A stretch of 10,571 bases of DNA from Alphaproteobacteria bacterium (GTDB lineage: Bacteria > Pseudomonadota > Alphaproteobacteria > UBA8366 > JADFVY01), in the NCBI GenBank assembly GCA_029881615.1, contig JAOUMF010000031.1:1-10571 (forward strand), in the 5' to 3' direction. Shown here piece after piece: positions 1 through 5,928 of this stretch. The first letter of the stretch is position 1; each line of letters begins with the position of its first letter. The notes under the pieces are model-generated. The model searched no databases and was not told where the DNA came from. It was given only the letters and a program-made list of their open reading frames with translations. The translations under genes were made by a program, and so were the position numbers.

Positions 1-91
1 TAACTCCACGGCCACCAGCCGCAGGCAGACCGCGCGGGAAGAGAGCCTCGAGACGCGGTTTCAGATTGAACAAAACGCGAGGCTTAATACA

Positions 92-1219
92 ATGAAAGCA
101 TTCGTAAAATTCCGGCGCCTGGCGCTGGCATCAGCCGCCGTCGGCCTGGCCATGGCCACCGGCCTGGGTATCGCTTCGGCGCAGATGGCGCCACTTGAAA
201 TACCGTTTGTCGACGAATGGGCAGGATCGCCACACGCCAACGGCAATGGCGAACCCTTCAATCACTGGAACGAAGAAGGCGAAATTCCGCCGGCCTGCGC
301 GCGCTGCCATTCGACCCCTGGTTTCCAGGACCATATCGGCGCCGACGGCACCCCGCCCGGTGTCGACCGTCCCGCGCGGATCGGCACCGTTATCGCCTGC
401 GTCGCCTGTCATAACCACGTGACCCGCCAGATGACCAGCGTCACCTTCCCCTCGGGCATCGAGATCAAGGAGCTTAAACCGGCCTCCGCACGATGCATGC
501 AATGCCACCAGGGCCGGGAATCGACCATCAGCGTGAACGAGGCGCTAAAAGGTCAAACCCCCGATGCCGTGTCCGAGAAACTGCAATTCATCAACATCCA
601 TTACCGGGCGGCGGGAGCCACGCGGTATGGCGCCGAGGTCAAGGGCGCGTACGAATATGAAGGCAAGAACTACGCCGGATTTTACGAACACAGCCCGAAC
701 TTCACCCAGTGCTCGGATTGCCACGGACTGCATTCGGTCAAGGTCAAGGTCGCGGAATGCGCTGGCTGCCACAAGACGCCGGCGGACATCCGCAAAAAGG
801 AAGACTTGCCCAAGATCCGCAAAAAAATGACCGACGACTATGATGGCGATGGCAATACCGCGGAAGGAATTGGCGAAGAGATCGACGCGTTACAGGTGGC
901 GCTCCTTGCCGCAATCCAGACCTATGCAAAAGACGTGGCTGGAACCCCGCTGCTGTATGACTCGCATAGCTATCCCTATTTCTTCAAGGACAAGAACGGC
1001 AACGGCAAGGCGGACCCTGGCGAGGCGATCTATCCGAACCGCTACAAGTCCTGGACACCGCGGCTTTTGAAAGCGGCCTATAATTACCAATTCTCGCTGA
1101 AGGACCCCGGCGTCTACACCCATAATCCGCGCTATGTCATTCAGACGCTGTACGACAGCCTGGCCGACCTCGGCACGAAGGTGAAGGTGAACATGGCCGG
1201 CATGCACCGGCCGAAATAG
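92..1219 (+). CDS. Exported pentahaem c-type cytochrome with EF-hand-like loop
   Basis: Probable periplasmic electron-transfer protein of 375 aa. The N-terminus (KFRR, then a hydrophobic stretch at about 10-28) is a Sec-type signal peptide with likely cleavage after ASA at residue 30. Five CXXCH haem-binding motifs are visible: CARCH 69-73, CVACH 103-107, CMQCH 135-139, CSDCH 207-211 and CAGCH 223-227. All five lie in the first 60% of the protein. The C-terminal 150 residues are haem-free and carry a textbook 12-residue EF-hand loop at 300-311 (DKNGNGKADPGE), plus a looser Asp-rich loop at 249-260 (DYDGDGN...). The ATG at 92 is chosen because it starts the signal peptide; a weak GCGAGG lies 9 nt upstream. 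The same frame is open back to base 2 but has no start codon. The protein resembles generic polyhaem cytochromes annotated in proteobacteria; redox partner and substrate are unknown. The cytochrome identity is firm, the specific role is not. Confidence 0.9.
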   Translation: MKAFVKFRRLALASAAVGLAMATGLGIASAQMAPLEIPFVDEWAGSPHANGNGEPFNHWNEEGEIPPACARCHSTPGFQDHIGADGTPPGVDRPARIGTVIACVACHNHVTRQMTSVTFPSGIEIKELKPASARCMQCHQGRESTISVNEALKGQTPDAVSEKLQFINIHYRAAGATRYGAEVKGAYEYEGKNYAGFYEHSPNFTQCSDCHGLHSVKVKVAECAGCHKTPADIRKKEDLPKIRKKMTDDYDGDGNTAEGIGEEIDALQVALLAAIQTYAKDVAGTPLLYDSHSYPYFFKDKNGNGKADPGEAIYPNRYKSWTPRLLKAAYNYQFSLKDPGVYTHNPRYVIQTLYDSLADLGTKVKVNMAGMHRPK

Positions 1220-1222
1220 CCG

Positions 1223-1269
1223 AAAGACGGCAGACGGGCGACCCAACCAGGGTCGCCCGCAGTCTTTAT
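1223..1269. terminator. Shared bidirectional terminator hairpin
   Basis: A perfect 10-bp stem, CGGGCGACCC (1235-1244) with GGGTCGCCCG (1250-1259), has a 5-nt loop (AACCA). An outer complementary pair, AAAGAC (1223-1228) and GTCTTT (1262-1267), extends it across a small internal loop. On the plus strand the stem is followed by a T-rich stretch TCTTTATTT; on the minus strand the outer arm gives GTCTTT. It sits between the convergent ends of the cytochrome gene and the dehydrogenase gene, and its plus-strand T-tract overlaps the stop codon of the latter. This is a typical intrinsic terminator serving both genes. Confidence 0.8.
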
Positions 1270-2177
1270 TTCCGCACGATCTCCAATAGCCGCAGCAAGC
1301 CCTCGTCCCGTTCCGCCGCCAGTTCGGCGATATCGCGCCCCGCGACCTCGCGTTTGACGCCTTCGATGATCTTTTCCGCCACCTCGTCGGTGAGGTCCGG
1401 GTCGCCCAGCGACTTCCAGCGCGCCACCTGGCTGGGGCCGAGATGGCGCATGTAATGTTCGATGCCGCCGGCGCCGCCGCCCAGATGATAGTTCATGAAG
1501 GGGCCGGCCAGCGCCAGCCGCGGTCCCGGCCCGAAGGCGATGGCCTTGTCGATATCCTCCACGTCGGCCACGTCCTCGGCGATCAGATGCACGGCCTCGC
1601 GGAACAGGGCGGCGGTCAGGCGGTTGACCAGATGCCCCGGCAGTTCCTTGCGCAGATGGACGGGAACCTTGCCGGCCGCCTCCCAGAATGCCATGGCGCG
1701 TTGCACGGGTTCACTGTCGCGCGGTCCTCCCGCCACCTCGACCAGGGGCAGGATATGCGGCGGATTGAAGGGGTGCCCCAACAGGCAGCGTTCGGGATGG
1801 CGCGCGCGCTGGCGGATCTCTGAAATCGTGAAGCTGGAGGTGCAGGAAAACAGCAAGACCTCCGGCGGCGCGATGGCATCCATTTCCTCGAACAATGCCT
1901 GTTTGACATCAAGGCGTTCCGGCGCGCATTCCAGCACCGCCTCGGCGCCCTCCAACGCGCCCGCCAGCGATCCGTGAAAGGTCAGCCGCTCGCGAGTCGC
2001 CGGCAAGGCCAGGCCCATCCGCTCCATCATGGGCCAATCCCGCGCCACCATGTCGCGCAGGCGCGCTTCGGCACCCTCGGCCGGGTCATGGGCGCTGACA
2101 TCCCAGCCCATCCGCAGGAAATGCAGCACCCAGCCGCCACCGATCAGCCCCGTTCCAATAATCGCTACCCGCCCCAT
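1266..2177 (-). CDS. 3-hydroxyacyl-CoA dehydrogenase family, NAD-dependent
   Basis: Cytoplasmic NAD-linked oxidoreductase of 303 aa with the 3-hydroxyacyl-CoA dehydrogenase fold. Residues 3-25 hold the Rossmann dinucleotide motif GTGLIGGGW (glycines 8, 10 and 13), and D31 at the end of strand 2 favours NAD over NADP. The family's catalytic region is present: SCTSSFTISEI (111-121), GHPFNPPH with the expected catalytic His135, E147 in VEVAGG as its partner, and N185 in LVNR. The C-terminal dimerisation domain follows from about 185. Length and the double-glycine VIGGGW-like start fit the single-domain subgroup that includes L-carnitine dehydrogenase and L-gulonate 3-dehydrogenase as well as fatty-acid enzymes, so the substrate cannot be assigned. 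The frame extends back to 2306, but the ATG at 2177 begins exactly at the Rossmann strand and has AGG just upstream on its strand; the extension would overlap the divergent gene. It is divergent from the dehydrogenase at 2258. Confidence 0.88.
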   Translation of the reverse strand: MGRVAIIGTGLIGGGWVLHFLRMGWDVSAHDPAEGAEARLRDMVARDWPMMERMGLALPATRERLTFHGSLAGALEGAEAVLECAPERLDVKQALFEEMDAIAPPEVLLFSCTSSFTISEIRQRARHPERCLLGHPFNPPHILPLVEVAGGPRDSEPVQRAMAFWEAAGKVPVHLRKELPGHLVNRLTAALFREAVHLIAEDVADVEDIDKAIAFGPGPRLALAGPFMNYHLGGGAGGIEHYMRHLGPSQVARWKSLGDPDLTDEVAEKIIEGVKREVAGRDIAELAAERDEGLLRLLEIVRK

Positions 2178-2257
2178 CGAACCTGCCCCTTTCCAAAAAA
2201 CTTCTGCGATGTATGTTACCGCCAACTTAGCATTATCGACCTCAACGGAGAAAAGAC
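2178..2257. promoter_or_regulatory. Divergent intergenic promoter region
   Basis: This 80-bp spacer separates the divergent hydroxyacyl-CoA-dehydrogenase-like gene and the medium-chain dehydrogenase gene, so it must hold both promoters unless one is transcribed from within its neighbour. It is more AT-rich than the flanking genes, with an A6 run at 2195-2200 and an AT-rich patch at 2225-2237. GGAG (2247-2250) lies 7 nt before the ATG at 2258 and is the ribosome site of the plus gene. I could not find convincing paired -35/-10 boxes or a strong dyad, so the promoter claim rests on gene arrangement. Confidence 0.45.
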
Positions 2258-3265
2258 ATGAAAGCCTGGGAAATTGTTTCGGACGGCGGTATCGACGCGC
2301 TGGCATGCAACGAGCGGCCGACGCCCCAACCCGGCCCGGGCGAGGTGCTGGTGCGCATGCGCGCCAACTCGATCAATTATCGTGATCTTTCCACCGTGCT
2401 GAACCCGGTGGTACGCAACATCCCCTATCCCCGCATTCCCAATTCCGACGGCGCCGGCGAGGTTATCGCCACCGGCCCCGGCGTTACCCGTTGGAAGGCG
2501 GGCGACCGGGTCGCCGGCTGCTTCTTCCAGGACTGGCCGGCGGGCGGCATTTCGGCCTCGGCCATGGGCACGGCGCTTGGCGGCACGCTTGACGGCGTGT
2601 TGGCCGAAGAAGCGGTGCTGCGCGAAGATGGGCTGGTCGCTATTCCCGATCATCTTTCCTTCGAGGAAGCGGCCTGCCTGCCCTGCGCCGGGGTGACCGC
2701 CTGGAACTGCCTGATCGCGGGCGGCGGGCTGAAGGCCGGCGAAACGGTATTGCTGTTGGGCACCGGCGGCGTGTCGATCCTGGCCCTGCAATTCGCCCTG
2801 GCCGCCGGGGCGCGGGTCATCATTACCTCGTCCAGCGACGAAAAGCTGGCGCGCGCGCGTTCCATGGGCGCGCACGAAACGATCAATTACGTGAACACAC
2901 CCGACTGGGCGAAACGCGTGCTTGAACTGACCAACGGCCGCGGCGCCGATCATGTGCTGGAAGTAGGTGGCCCGGGCACCATGGAACAGTCGATCGAGGC
3001 ATCGGCCGTGGGCGGCAAGATCGCCTATATCGGCGTGCTGACCGGCGGCGCCATCAACCCGCTGGGCCTGATGCGCAAATCGGTTCGCCTGCAGGGCGTC
3101 TATGTGGGCAGCCGCGCCATGTTCGAGGACATGAACCGGGCCATGGCGCTGCACGACCTGCATCCGGTGATCGACCGGACGTTCCCCTTCGCCGAGGCCC
3201 GCGAGGCCTTCCACCATATGGAAGCGGCCGGACATTTCGGTAAGATCGCGATTTCCATCCCGTAA
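2258..3265 (+). CDS. Zinc-less medium-chain dehydrogenase/quinone reductase-like oxidoreductase
   Basis: A 335-aa NAD(P)H-dependent oxidoreductase of the medium-chain dehydrogenase/reductase superfamily, probably cytosolic. The N-terminal GroES-like domain (about 1-125) carries SINYRDL (38-44) where zinc alcohol dehydrogenases have their catalytic cysteine, followed by PNSDGAGEV (61-69) and GDRVAG (82-87). No catalytic zinc ligand set or four-cysteine structural zinc lobe is seen, which places it with quinone-oxidoreductase-like members. The cofactor domain has GTGGVS (168-173) and then TSSSDEK (190-196). The absence of an acidic residue at the end of strand 2, together with serines and a nearby lysine, favours NADPH. 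The ATG has a GGAG 7 nt upstream. Many relatives are labelled 'NAD(P)-dependent alcohol dehydrogenase', but substrate (alcohol, quinone or enoyl compound) is undetermined. It is the first gene of an apparent operon, 25 bp from the binding-protein gene. Confidence 0.87.
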   Translation: MKAWEIVSDGGIDALACNERPTPQPGPGEVLVRMRANSINYRDLSTVLNPVVRNIPYPRIPNSDGAGEVIATGPGVTRWKAGDRVAGCFFQDWPAGGISASAMGTALGGTLDGVLAEEAVLREDGLVAIPDHLSFEEAACLPCAGVTAWNCLIAGGGLKAGETVLLLGTGGVSILALQFALAAGARVIITSSSDEKLARARSMGAHETINYVNTPDWAKRVLELTNGRGADHVLEVGGPGTMEQSIEASAVGGKIAYIGVLTGGAINPLGLMRKSVRLQGVYVGSRAMFEDMNRAMALHDLHPVIDRTFPFAEAREAFHHMEAAGHFGKIAISIP

Positions 3266-3290
3266 CGAGCCCTGCTCAGGAGACCATCCC

Positions 3291-4019
3291 ATGACCCAGA
3301 ACGCCCTGTCGGAGCTTTCCGTTCCCGGCACCTTGCGCGCCGGCATCAATCTCAGCAACTTCCTGCTGGTGACGGGCAAGAGCCCGAACGGCGACCCCGA
3401 AGGCGTGGCGCCGGACATGGTGGCGGCCCTGGCGAAGCGCCTTGGCGTCGCGGCCTCCTACCACACCTATGCCACACCGGGCGAGGTGGCCGACGCGGCG
3501 GCACGGGACGAATGGGATATCGCGCTGATCGCGGTGGAGCCAAAGCGCGCCGAGGTGATCGCCTTCTGCGATCCCTATTGCGAGATCGAGGCCACCTATC
3601 TGGTGCCCGGGGACTCGCCCTTTCAGGCGGTGGAGGATGTGGACGCGCCCGGCGTGCGCATCGCGGTGATGGAGCGCGCGGCCTACGACCTCTACCTGAC
3701 CCGCAATTTGAAACATGCGGAACTGGTCCGCGGCCAGAGCATGGCGGCCGCGGTCGAGCTGTTCGCCAACGAGAAACTGGACGCGCTGGCCGGCCTCGTC
3801 CCGGCGCTGAAGGAAAACGTCGGCAACCTGCCGAGCGCGCGCATCCTGCCGGGCCGCTATACCGCCGTGCAACAGTGCATCGGCACCCGCCATGGCCGCC
3901 CGGCCCTGAACGCCGAAGTCCGCGCCTTCACCGCCGAGGCCCTGCAAAGCGGCCTGGTCGGCCGGTTGATCGAGAAGCATGGCGTTACCGGAAAGTTGCA
4001 GGTGGCTGGCCGGTCCTGA
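3291..4019 (+). CDS. Family 3 solute-binding-protein fold lacking a signal peptide
   Basis: A 242-aa protein of the bacterial extracellular solute-binding family 3 (amino-acid-binding type). Recognisable elements are the opening strand LRAGINLSNF (15-24), the signature-like GVAPDMVAALAKRLGV (38-53), the hinge region WDIALIAVEPKRAEVIAF (75-92) followed by DPYCEIEATYLV (94-105), and the second-lobe strand GVRIAVMERAAYDLYL (121-136). The N-terminus MTQNALSELSVPG has no hydrophobic segment, no lipobox and no Tat motif, so as written it would stay in the cytoplasm. The start is well supported by AGGAGA (3278-3283) 7 nt upstream, and the fold begins within 15 residues, so a missed signal peptide is unlikely. 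No ABC permease or ATPase gene adjoins it. It may be a cytosolic ligand-binding or enzyme-like relative, such as the arogenate/cyclohexadienyl dehydratase group that shares this fold; I cannot tell. It is cotranscribed with the upstream dehydrogenase by spacing. Confidence 0.8.
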   Translation: MTQNALSELSVPGTLRAGINLSNFLLVTGKSPNGDPEGVAPDMVAALAKRLGVAASYHTYATPGEVADAAARDEWDIALIAVEPKRAEVIAFCDPYCEIEATYLVPGDSPFQAVEDVDAPGVRIAVMERAAYDLYLTRNLKHAELVRGQSMAAAVELFANEKLDALAGLVPALKENVGNLPSARILPGRYTAVQQCIGTRHGRPALNAEVRAFTAEALQSGLVGRLIEKHGVTGKLQVAGRS

Positions 4020-4101
4020 AGCGACCCATTCCGGCGTCGATGCGTTAATCGCTGGTTAGGGCTTCGATGCGATGCTGTTCGTTGAATGCGTTGCAGGTTC
4101 C

Positions 4102-4118
4102 ATTCGCCTGTTGCGAAT
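4102..4118 (+). promoter_or_regulatory. Small hairpin upstream of lipoprotein gene
   Basis: A perfect 6-bp inverted repeat, ATTCGC (4102-4107) and GCGAAT (4113-4118), has a 5-nt loop and lies just before the ribosome site of the lipoprotein gene. It sits in the 123-bp gap after the binding-protein gene, which also holds a direct repeat TCGATGCG at 4037-4044 and 4064-4071. No T-run follows, so it is not an obvious terminator. It could be a leader structure or a small operator, or chance. Confidence 0.25.
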
Positions 4119-4142
4119 CCGCATAGGAAGAGGAAACGAAAA

Positions 4143-5033
4143 ATGGAGCAAAAATACGGGGCACTCTGCGTCTTTCTGCTCGCGACAGCCCTTCTGGTCG
4201 CAAGTTGCGGAATTGATGACGTAATAGCATGCAAAACGGGCAAACATGATTGGGCAGGTCGCGAACTCGTCAGTGTGGGCTGCATTGAAACCCGTGAAAT
4301 GCACCGCAAGGAGGCCCGCGAGCGAGAAGAGGAAGAACGCCGCAGGAAGGAATACGAGGTCAAATGGGCGGCTGAGAATAAAGTGCGCAAGGCGTGGGAG
4401 GCGGTAAATCTCCCCGCTCGCCAGCAGTGGATGGACATGCGAAATATCCAACCCTATCGGGGGTCCGATGCCGCCATGATTCTCGTCGCGCAGGAATACG
4501 ACGAAAGCGACATTCTCGCCTATTTCGGAGAACTGGCCTACCTCTGCCGCAAGGAAAGGAATTGCGTGCCTTCCGCCAAGCTGGCCATCGCGCCGGCCGC
4601 GACCCGCAGGCCCTGGGTGCAACTCATGTCCATGGACGGACGCACGCCCTGCGAACGAGGCTGCGCCGTGGCGCCAGGCGACTATGCGATAGCGGCGCTG
4701 GTCCGGATGTCAACCTTCACACCGCAAAACCTGGCGCACATCCAGCGTGCCAAGACGAGACCGGATGGGACCTGGGCAACCATAAATATTGCGAGCGGCG
4801 CCCCGAATCTCGACCCTGCCGAAGGGATCATACGGCTGGAACCTGGCCGCGCCTATGCGATCATGTTCCATTCCGTGGTGGAAATCGGTGAAAGATATGT
4901 CACTGTCGGGGGCAAGAGCGAAACCAGAAAGGCACCAATCCTGAGATACCGGCTTTACTTCGTATCCAGCGAAAACAAGGTCCGGATACCGGTTCACGTC
5001 AACCTGGACGATAGCCTGGCAGACATAAGATAG
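4143..5033 (+). CDS. Putative lipoprotein of unknown function
   Basis: A 296-aa protein I do not recognise. Residues 7-21 form a hydrophobic signal segment ending in VASC, a match to the lipobox, so lipidation at Cys22 is predicted. The next residue is Gly rather than Asp, which gives no inner-membrane retention signal and suggests the outer membrane. Residues 50-85 are dense in Glu, Arg and Lys (REEEERRRKE) and should form a charged helix or short coiled coil. The remaining 200 residues look like a mixed, mostly beta-rich globular domain with cysteines at 135, 141, 170 and 174 that could pair in the periplasm. The frame continues upstream to 4086, but the ATG at 4143 is chosen because it gives a clean lipoprotein signal and has AGGAAGAGGA (4125-4134) about 8 nt before it. 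It stands alone: different from the metabolic operon before it and convergent with the secreted protein after it. Confidence 0.72.
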   Translation: MEQKYGALCVFLLATALLVASCGIDDVIACKTGKHDWAGRELVSVGCIETREMHRKEAREREEEERRRKEYEVKWAAENKVRKAWEAVNLPARQQWMDMRNIQPYRGSDAAMILVAQEYDESDILAYFGELAYLCRKERNCVPSAKLAIAPAATRRPWVQLMSMDGRTPCERGCAVAPGDYAIAALVRMSTFTPQNLAHIQRAKTRPDGTWATINIASGAPNLDPAEGIIRLEPGRAYAIMFHSVVEIGERYVTVGGKSETRKAPILRYRLYFVSSENKVRIPVHVNLDDSLADIR

Positions 5034-5065
5034 CGGGCGGCGCATAGCCGGAGGCGCCGCCCGCT
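5032..5065. terminator. GC-rich perfect hairpin after lipoprotein gene
   Basis: A perfect 12-bp stem, AGCGGGCGGCGC (5032-5043) with GCGCCGCCCGCT (5054-5065), encloses a 10-nt loop. The left arm begins inside the TAG stop of the lipoprotein gene. No T-run follows on either strand, so it is not a classical intrinsic terminator. Its position between convergent genes still fits a transcription-end or 3'-stabilising structure acting on one or both transcripts. Confidence 0.6.
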
Positions 5066-5114
5066 GACATGGGGACAGACCGGTTTAGCTTTGCCGCTGT
5101 GCCTTGGCGCTTGT

Positions 5115-5636
5115 CTAATCGACAATGCGCTTCAGCATTTCCACGGAGAATTCATCGATGATCCCGGCGATTGTTTGTTCCACATATTCCTGGATTTCCG
5201 CTTCGCCGCAATGCCAGTGATGGGTATCCGATAGCACCGGAACAAGATACCTTTTCCCCGAAACCGAGGCATCGCGCAACGGCCAGAACGCTCCGGTCAT
5301 GGCAAAGACATGTACTTCACACTCCCTGCCACCCTCGGCATTTGTTCTACGCGTATCGTTTACCGGGGTCGCGAACACCGAGATTCCCACCATCCACTTG
5401 CTTTCGCCATCCGTTGGGGTAAATCCCGCCTGGCGCAGCCCGATAACCATGATTGCACGAACCACGCCGGGACGAGGCAATCGGCAGGCATCGGAGGTCT
5501 GATCATCAAAGAGGATCATCAGAGGCTGATCGCGTCGAAGGTATTCCTCCATAACGCCACGGCTGTGGGAATTCTGTGCGCTGGCGAACGGAACAACCAG
5601 GAAAACCAGGATCGTCGCCCAAGACAATAAGCGCAT
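5115..5636 (-). CDS. Small secreted protein of unknown function
   Basis: A 173-aa protein I do not recognise. MRLLSWATILVFLVVPFASA is a clear Sec signal peptide with likely cleavage at residue 20, before QNSHS. The mature part of about 153 residues has three cysteines (51, 106 and 143), a hydrophobic strand VVRAIMVIGLRQAGF (58-72), strands around WMVGISVFAT (81-90) and CEVHVFAMTGAF (106-117), a His-rich THHWHCGE (138-145), and an amphipathic C-terminal helix. The ATG at 5636 has a strong AGGAGG 4 nt upstream. An in-frame GTG at 5672, with its own GGAGG, would add 12 residues including Asp and Glu ahead of the signal peptide, which is unfavourable for export. Convergent with the lipoprotein gene and divergent from the efflux operon. 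Both flanking orphans are envelope proteins, but a functional link is only a guess. Confidence 0.68.
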   Translation of the reverse strand: MRLLSWATILVFLVVPFASAQNSHSRGVMEEYLRRDQPLMILFDDQTSDACRLPRPGVVRAIMVIGLRQAGFTPTDGESKWMVGISVFATPVNDTRRTNAEGGRECEVHVFAMTGAFWPLRDASVSGKRYLVPVLSDTHHWHCGEAEIQEYVEQTIAGIIDEFSVEMLKRIVD

Positions 5637-5744
5637 GGTCCCTCCTTCCGGATCGGCATACAACCTTAACACGATTCACCCTCCAATTTAAAGTTTGAAC
5701 GAGAATATGTGCGGTATTAAGTCGGAATTCGCCGCGGCGGCCAT

Positions 5745-5770
5745 GCCCTGACCATCCCGGTGGACAGGGC
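5745..5770. promoter_or_regulatory. 26-bp imperfect palindrome in divergent spacer
   Basis: GCCCTG (5745-5750) pairs with CAGGGC (5765-5770). After one A/A mismatch on each side, CCA (5752-5754) pairs with TGG (5761-5763), leaving a 6-base centre. It lies in the 292-bp spacer between the small secreted protein gene and the PadR gene, upstream of both, so it cannot terminate either gene. A regulator-binding site or a transcript-leader structure is possible; no protein can be assigned. Confidence 0.3.
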
Positions 5771-5819
5771 CGCGCCCGTTATCACGAAGCCATGAACAAA
5801 TTTCCCGCACAGGAACCGC

Positions 5820-5864
5820 TTGCACCCTATATCGATTCGATATAAATATATCATCCCGATATAT
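5820..5864 (+). promoter_or_regulatory. Likely promoter with two tandem operator dyads for the efflux operon
   Basis: Two AT-rich dyads lie side by side. The first, TATATCGATTCGATATA (5828-5844), has perfect 8-bp arms around one central T. The second, ATATATC-ATCCC-GATATAT (5846-5864), has perfect 7-bp arms and a 5-bp spacer. Their centres are 19 bp apart, and the half-sites TATATC and CGATATA each recur at that 19-bp offset. A weak -35 (TTGCAC, 5820-5825) and an AT-rich -10 candidate (TATAAATA, 5841-5848) place the dyads over the core promoter, the usual position for a repressor site. The adjacent PadR-family gene is the obvious candidate ligand-responsive repressor. The dyads are seen directly; the protein that binds them is inferred. 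Confidence 0.65.
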
Positions 5865-5928
5865 AACGAACCGATACGCTTGGACCGAAGCCTCCAGGCT
5901 CCACCGCGCTGTTGCAGGAAACTTGTAC

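Noticed and set aside
2..91. Open frame continuing upstream of the cytochrome start
   Set aside because: It has no ATG, GTG or TTG, and the signal peptide begins exactly at the ATG at 92.
66..93. Promoter-like TTGAAC and TACAAT with 16-bp spacing just before the cytochrome gene
   Set aside because: The -10 box would overlap the start codon, so transcripts would begin inside the coding sequence.
1266..2177. Naming the dehydrogenase as carnitine 3-dehydrogenase
   Set aside because: Motifs are shared with L-gulonate 3-dehydrogenase and fatty-acid enzymes, and no carnitine pathway gene is nearby.
2216..3418. Long 400-codon open frame on the minus strand
   Set aside because: It is antisense to a clear medium-chain dehydrogenase, and its translation is low-complexity (His, Arg, Gly, Ala rich) with no recognisable motif; typical of GC-rich antisense frames.
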